This document shows, piece by piece, positions 62,371 through 64,000 of a stretch of DNA of 64,000 nt. Numbering within the stretch: the stretch's first letter is position 1; each line of letters starts with the position of its first letter. The position numbers and the translations under genes are program-made. Source of the DNA: Chitinophagaceae bacterium (GTDB taxonomy: Bacteria > Bacteroidota > Bacteroidia > Chitinophagales > Chitinophagaceae); contig JAHBTR010000003.1 of the NCBI GenBank assembly GCA_019638475.1, positions 248,001 through 312,000 of the forward strand, in the 5' to 3' direction. The notes under the pieces are model-generated. The model had not been told where the DNA came from. It made no database searches and saw only the letters and a program-made list of their open reading frames with translations.

Positions 62371-63012
62371 TTATAGTTTGTCCATTACTCCATCTACAAT
62401 GCCATACTCTACTGCTTCTTTAGCATCCATCCAGTAATCTCGGTCAAAATCTTTTAAAATTTGCTTAACTGTTTTTCCGCAATTTTCTGCTAAAATTTTA
62501 GCTCCTAATAATTTAGTTTTTTCTATTTGGGTAGCTTGAATTTCAATATCTGCACTGGTGGCTTGATAGTAACCACTAAGGCTTGGTTGATGTATCATTA
62601 CTTCTCCATGAGGATAAATAAATCTTTTACCTTTTGTACCAGCACTTAATAAAATAGAACCCATACTTGCTGCAAGCCCCATACAAATAGTACTAATAGG
62701 GCTATTTATCATTTTGATAGTATCGTATAAAACCATACCACTTGTAACTACACCACCTGGGCTATTGATGTATAATTTTATTTCTTCGCCTGGTTTATCT
62801 GCTTCTAATAATAATATTTTGCTTACAATTTCTCTTATAGATTTATCTTCTACTACACCCCATAGATATACAGCTCTTTTTTCAAAAAAGAGTTTTTCTA
62901 TTTTCTTTATCATACCAGCACTCATTTGTTCTTGCTTATCATCTTTTTTATTGTCATCATCTTCATCATCATTGATGATGAATGGGTTTACTATATACTT
63001 TCTCTGTATCAT
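62371..63012 (-). CDS. clpP: ClpP-type serine peptidase, copy next to clpX
   Basis: The 213-aa protein has the full catalytic triad context: Ser in GLAASMGSILLSAG, His in GEVMIHQPSLSG and Asp in FDRDYWM. The N-terminus has an acidic insertion (NDDEDDDNKKDDKQEQ) after MIQRKYIVNPFII, unlike the other clpP. A ClpP tetradecamer degrades proteins delivered by ClpX. It follows the first clpP by 33 bp, forming a tandem pair. The two paralogues may form mixed or separate rings. Confidence 0.93.
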   Translation of the reverse strand: MIQRKYIVNPFIINDDEDDDNKKDDKQEQMSAGMIKKIEKLFFEKRAVYLWGVVEDKSIREIVSKILLLEADKPGEEIKLYINSPGGVVTSGMVLYDTIKMINSPISTICMGLAASMGSILLSAGTKGKRFIYPHGEVMIHQPSLSGYYQATSADIEIQATQIEKTKLLGAKILAENCGKTVKQILKDFDRDYWMDAKEAVEYGIVDGVMDKL

Positions 63013-63045
63013 TTTTTTTATTTTAAAAATATGAAAACTGAATTT

Positions 63046-63729
63046 TTATTTTTTAGGATTTGTTATTAATACTTCATCTACCAAACCATATTCTTTGGCA
63101 TCTATAGCTTTCATCCAAAAATCTCTATCACAATCTTTGGCTACTGTGGCTACATCTTTGCCAGAATGACTTGCTATTACTTCGTACAATTCTTGTTTTA
63201 ATAGTTTAATTTCTTTGGCTGTTATTCCTATGTCTGTTGCTTGTCCTCCAATAGCACCACTTGGTTGATGTAGCATAATACGACTATGTTTTAAAGCTGT
63301 TCTTTTTCCTTTTACACCAGCACATAGTAAAACTGCTCCCATGCTTGCTGCTATACCTGTACAAATAGTACTTACATCTGGACTTATAAATTGCATGGTA
63401 TCATACACACCCAATCCTGCATATACACTACCACCAGGGCTATTTATATACATTTGAATATCTCTGCTTCTATCTACACTTTCTAAAAATAATAATTGTG
63501 CTGTAATAATATTGGCTACATAATCATTAATACCTTCGCCCAAAAAAATAATTCTGTCCATCATTAATCTACTGAATACATCCATTTGTGCTATATTTAA
63601 AGGACGTTCTTCTATAATGTATGGTGTAAGGTTGGTAGGATTAAAAGCTGTTTGATAGTTATGCAAAACAGCACTACTAATACCTTGCTGTTTAATAGCA
63701 TACTTTTTAAATTCTTGTTCTACATTCAT
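63046..63729 (-). CDS. clpP: ClpP-type serine peptidase, second paralogue
   Basis: The 227-aa protein has the N-terminal propeptide-like segment (EFKKYAIKQQGISSAVLHNYQTAF) and the triad context Ser in GIAASMGAVLLCAG, His in SRIMLHQPSGA and Asp in CDRDFWM. It is the first gene of the clpP-clpP-clpX series. Both paralogues keep catalytic residues, so the pair is likely functional. A propeptide cleavage site is not evident from sequence. Confidence 0.93.
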   Translation of the reverse strand: MNVEQEFKKYAIKQQGISSAVLHNYQTAFNPTNLTPYIIEERPLNIAQMDVFSRLMMDRIIFLGEGINDYVANIITAQLLFLESVDRSRDIQMYINSPGGSVYAGLGVYDTMQFISPDVSTICTGIAASMGAVLLCAGVKGKRTALKHSRIMLHQPSGAIGGQATDIGITAKEIKLLKQELYEVIASHSGKDVATVAKDCDRDFWMKAIDAKEYGLVDEVLITNPKK

Positions 63730-63846
63730 ATTTCAAATTTTGCGTTGAAGATAAGAGTTTTGATTTTTTGTGTAAAAAAATATCTCAATAATATGCAAAA
63801 GAATGATTAGGTATTGTTAATTCCAAAATAGATTTTGTATTGTATT

Positions 63847-64000
63847 TTAAATATTTTGCACTTTATCAGAAGCTGAAATAAATGTTTCTGATTGCTTAAT
63901 TCCATTAACCATAATGTTACTAAATTTTATAGGAAGTCCTTTAGCTTTAAAAAAGTCAGGCTTATTTTGTAAATGAAAATGTAAGTGAGGTTCAGAACTG
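63847..64000 (-). CDS. M23-family metallopeptidase, C-terminal end only
   Basis: The minus-strand frame entering from the right edge reads SSEPHLHFHLQNKPDFFKAKG and ends at a stop at 63847-63849. The H-x-H of PHLHFH is the last zinc-binding motif of LytM/M23 endopeptidases, which cleave peptidoglycan cross-links or act as adapters. Only about 51 codons are in the window and the rest lies beyond 64000, so its size, signal peptide and other domains are unknown. Confidence 0.7.
   Translation of the reverse strand, partial: SSEPHLHFHLQNKPDFFKAKGLPIKFSNIMVNGIKQSETFISASDKVQNI

Overview
The window is AT-rich DNA from the Bacteroidota, most likely a Chitinophagaceae-like or related environmental lineage. 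Lineage-typical features are PorV and proteins with type IX secretion (T9SS) sorting tails, a 'choice-of-anchor L' protein with a gliding-type C-terminus, promoters of the TTTG-N19-TAnnTTTG class, weak Shine-Dalgarno signals with several TTG starts, and the blocks uppS-bamA-ompH-ompH, pheT-coiled coil-zapA and clpP-clpP-clpX. Species cannot be named from sequence alone. Most of the window is ordinary chromosome.

Layout. 1-4.4 kb: polysaccharide export (SLBB protein, cut by the left edge), a UDP-sugar dehydrogenase and porV. 4.7-6.3 kb: hflX and a Rieske protein. 6.35-8.8 kb: an accessory island between the Rieske gene and trmD. It holds a tRNA-Asn gene preceded by two identical 102-bp tRNA-derived repeats, a GIY-YIG nuclease gene whose last codons lie in another tRNA-like sequence, and remnants of a polyvalent kinase-like protein, a reverse transcriptase and a KilA-N protein. 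8.8-12.5 kb: trmD, zapA, a coiled-coil protein and pheT. 12.9-17.7 kb: four secreted proteins, including a T9SS Sel1 protein and a possible JAMM-type metalloprotease. 17.9-25.9 kb: a small regulator, rbfA, a LolC/E-type permease, murI, two ompH genes, bamA and uppS. 26-34.6 kb: two large T9SS cargo proteins with a glycosyltransferase, a 3HCDH-fold protein, a retropepsin-PDZ protein and a DCC protein. 35-38.5 kb: a DUF2975/DUF2975/HTH operon and gyrB.

38.9-45.8 kb: a membrane glycosyltransferase, a response regulator and sensor kinase, then GNAT, metF, DUF2272 and a small secreted protein. 46-51.6 kb: hydrolase, AcpH-like, FAD oxidoreductase, a membrane protein and an MMPL/RND-type exporter. 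51.7-55.3 kb: a DtxR/MntR-family repressor diverging from a TonB-dependent receptor and a thioredoxin-like protein. A perfect 16-bp palindrome lies between the -33 and -7 elements of the receptor promoter. 55.6-59.4 kb: small hypothetical proteins, an ECF sigma factor with a membrane anti-sigma-like partner, and a standalone T9SS-tail-like protein. 59.4-64 kb: xerD, a cysteine-cluster protein, clpX, two clpP genes and the C-terminus of an M23 peptidase.

The best candidate for something under-described is the tRNA-Asn/GIY-YIG locus at 6.35-7.1 kb. Three tRNA-like copies carry the same palindromic hairpin in place of the anticodon arm, one consensus promoter precedes the whole array, and the nuclease start codon abuts the tRNA terminator. 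A second unusual signal is a family of degenerate 7-bp-period repeats at four loci, one inside a coding sequence.
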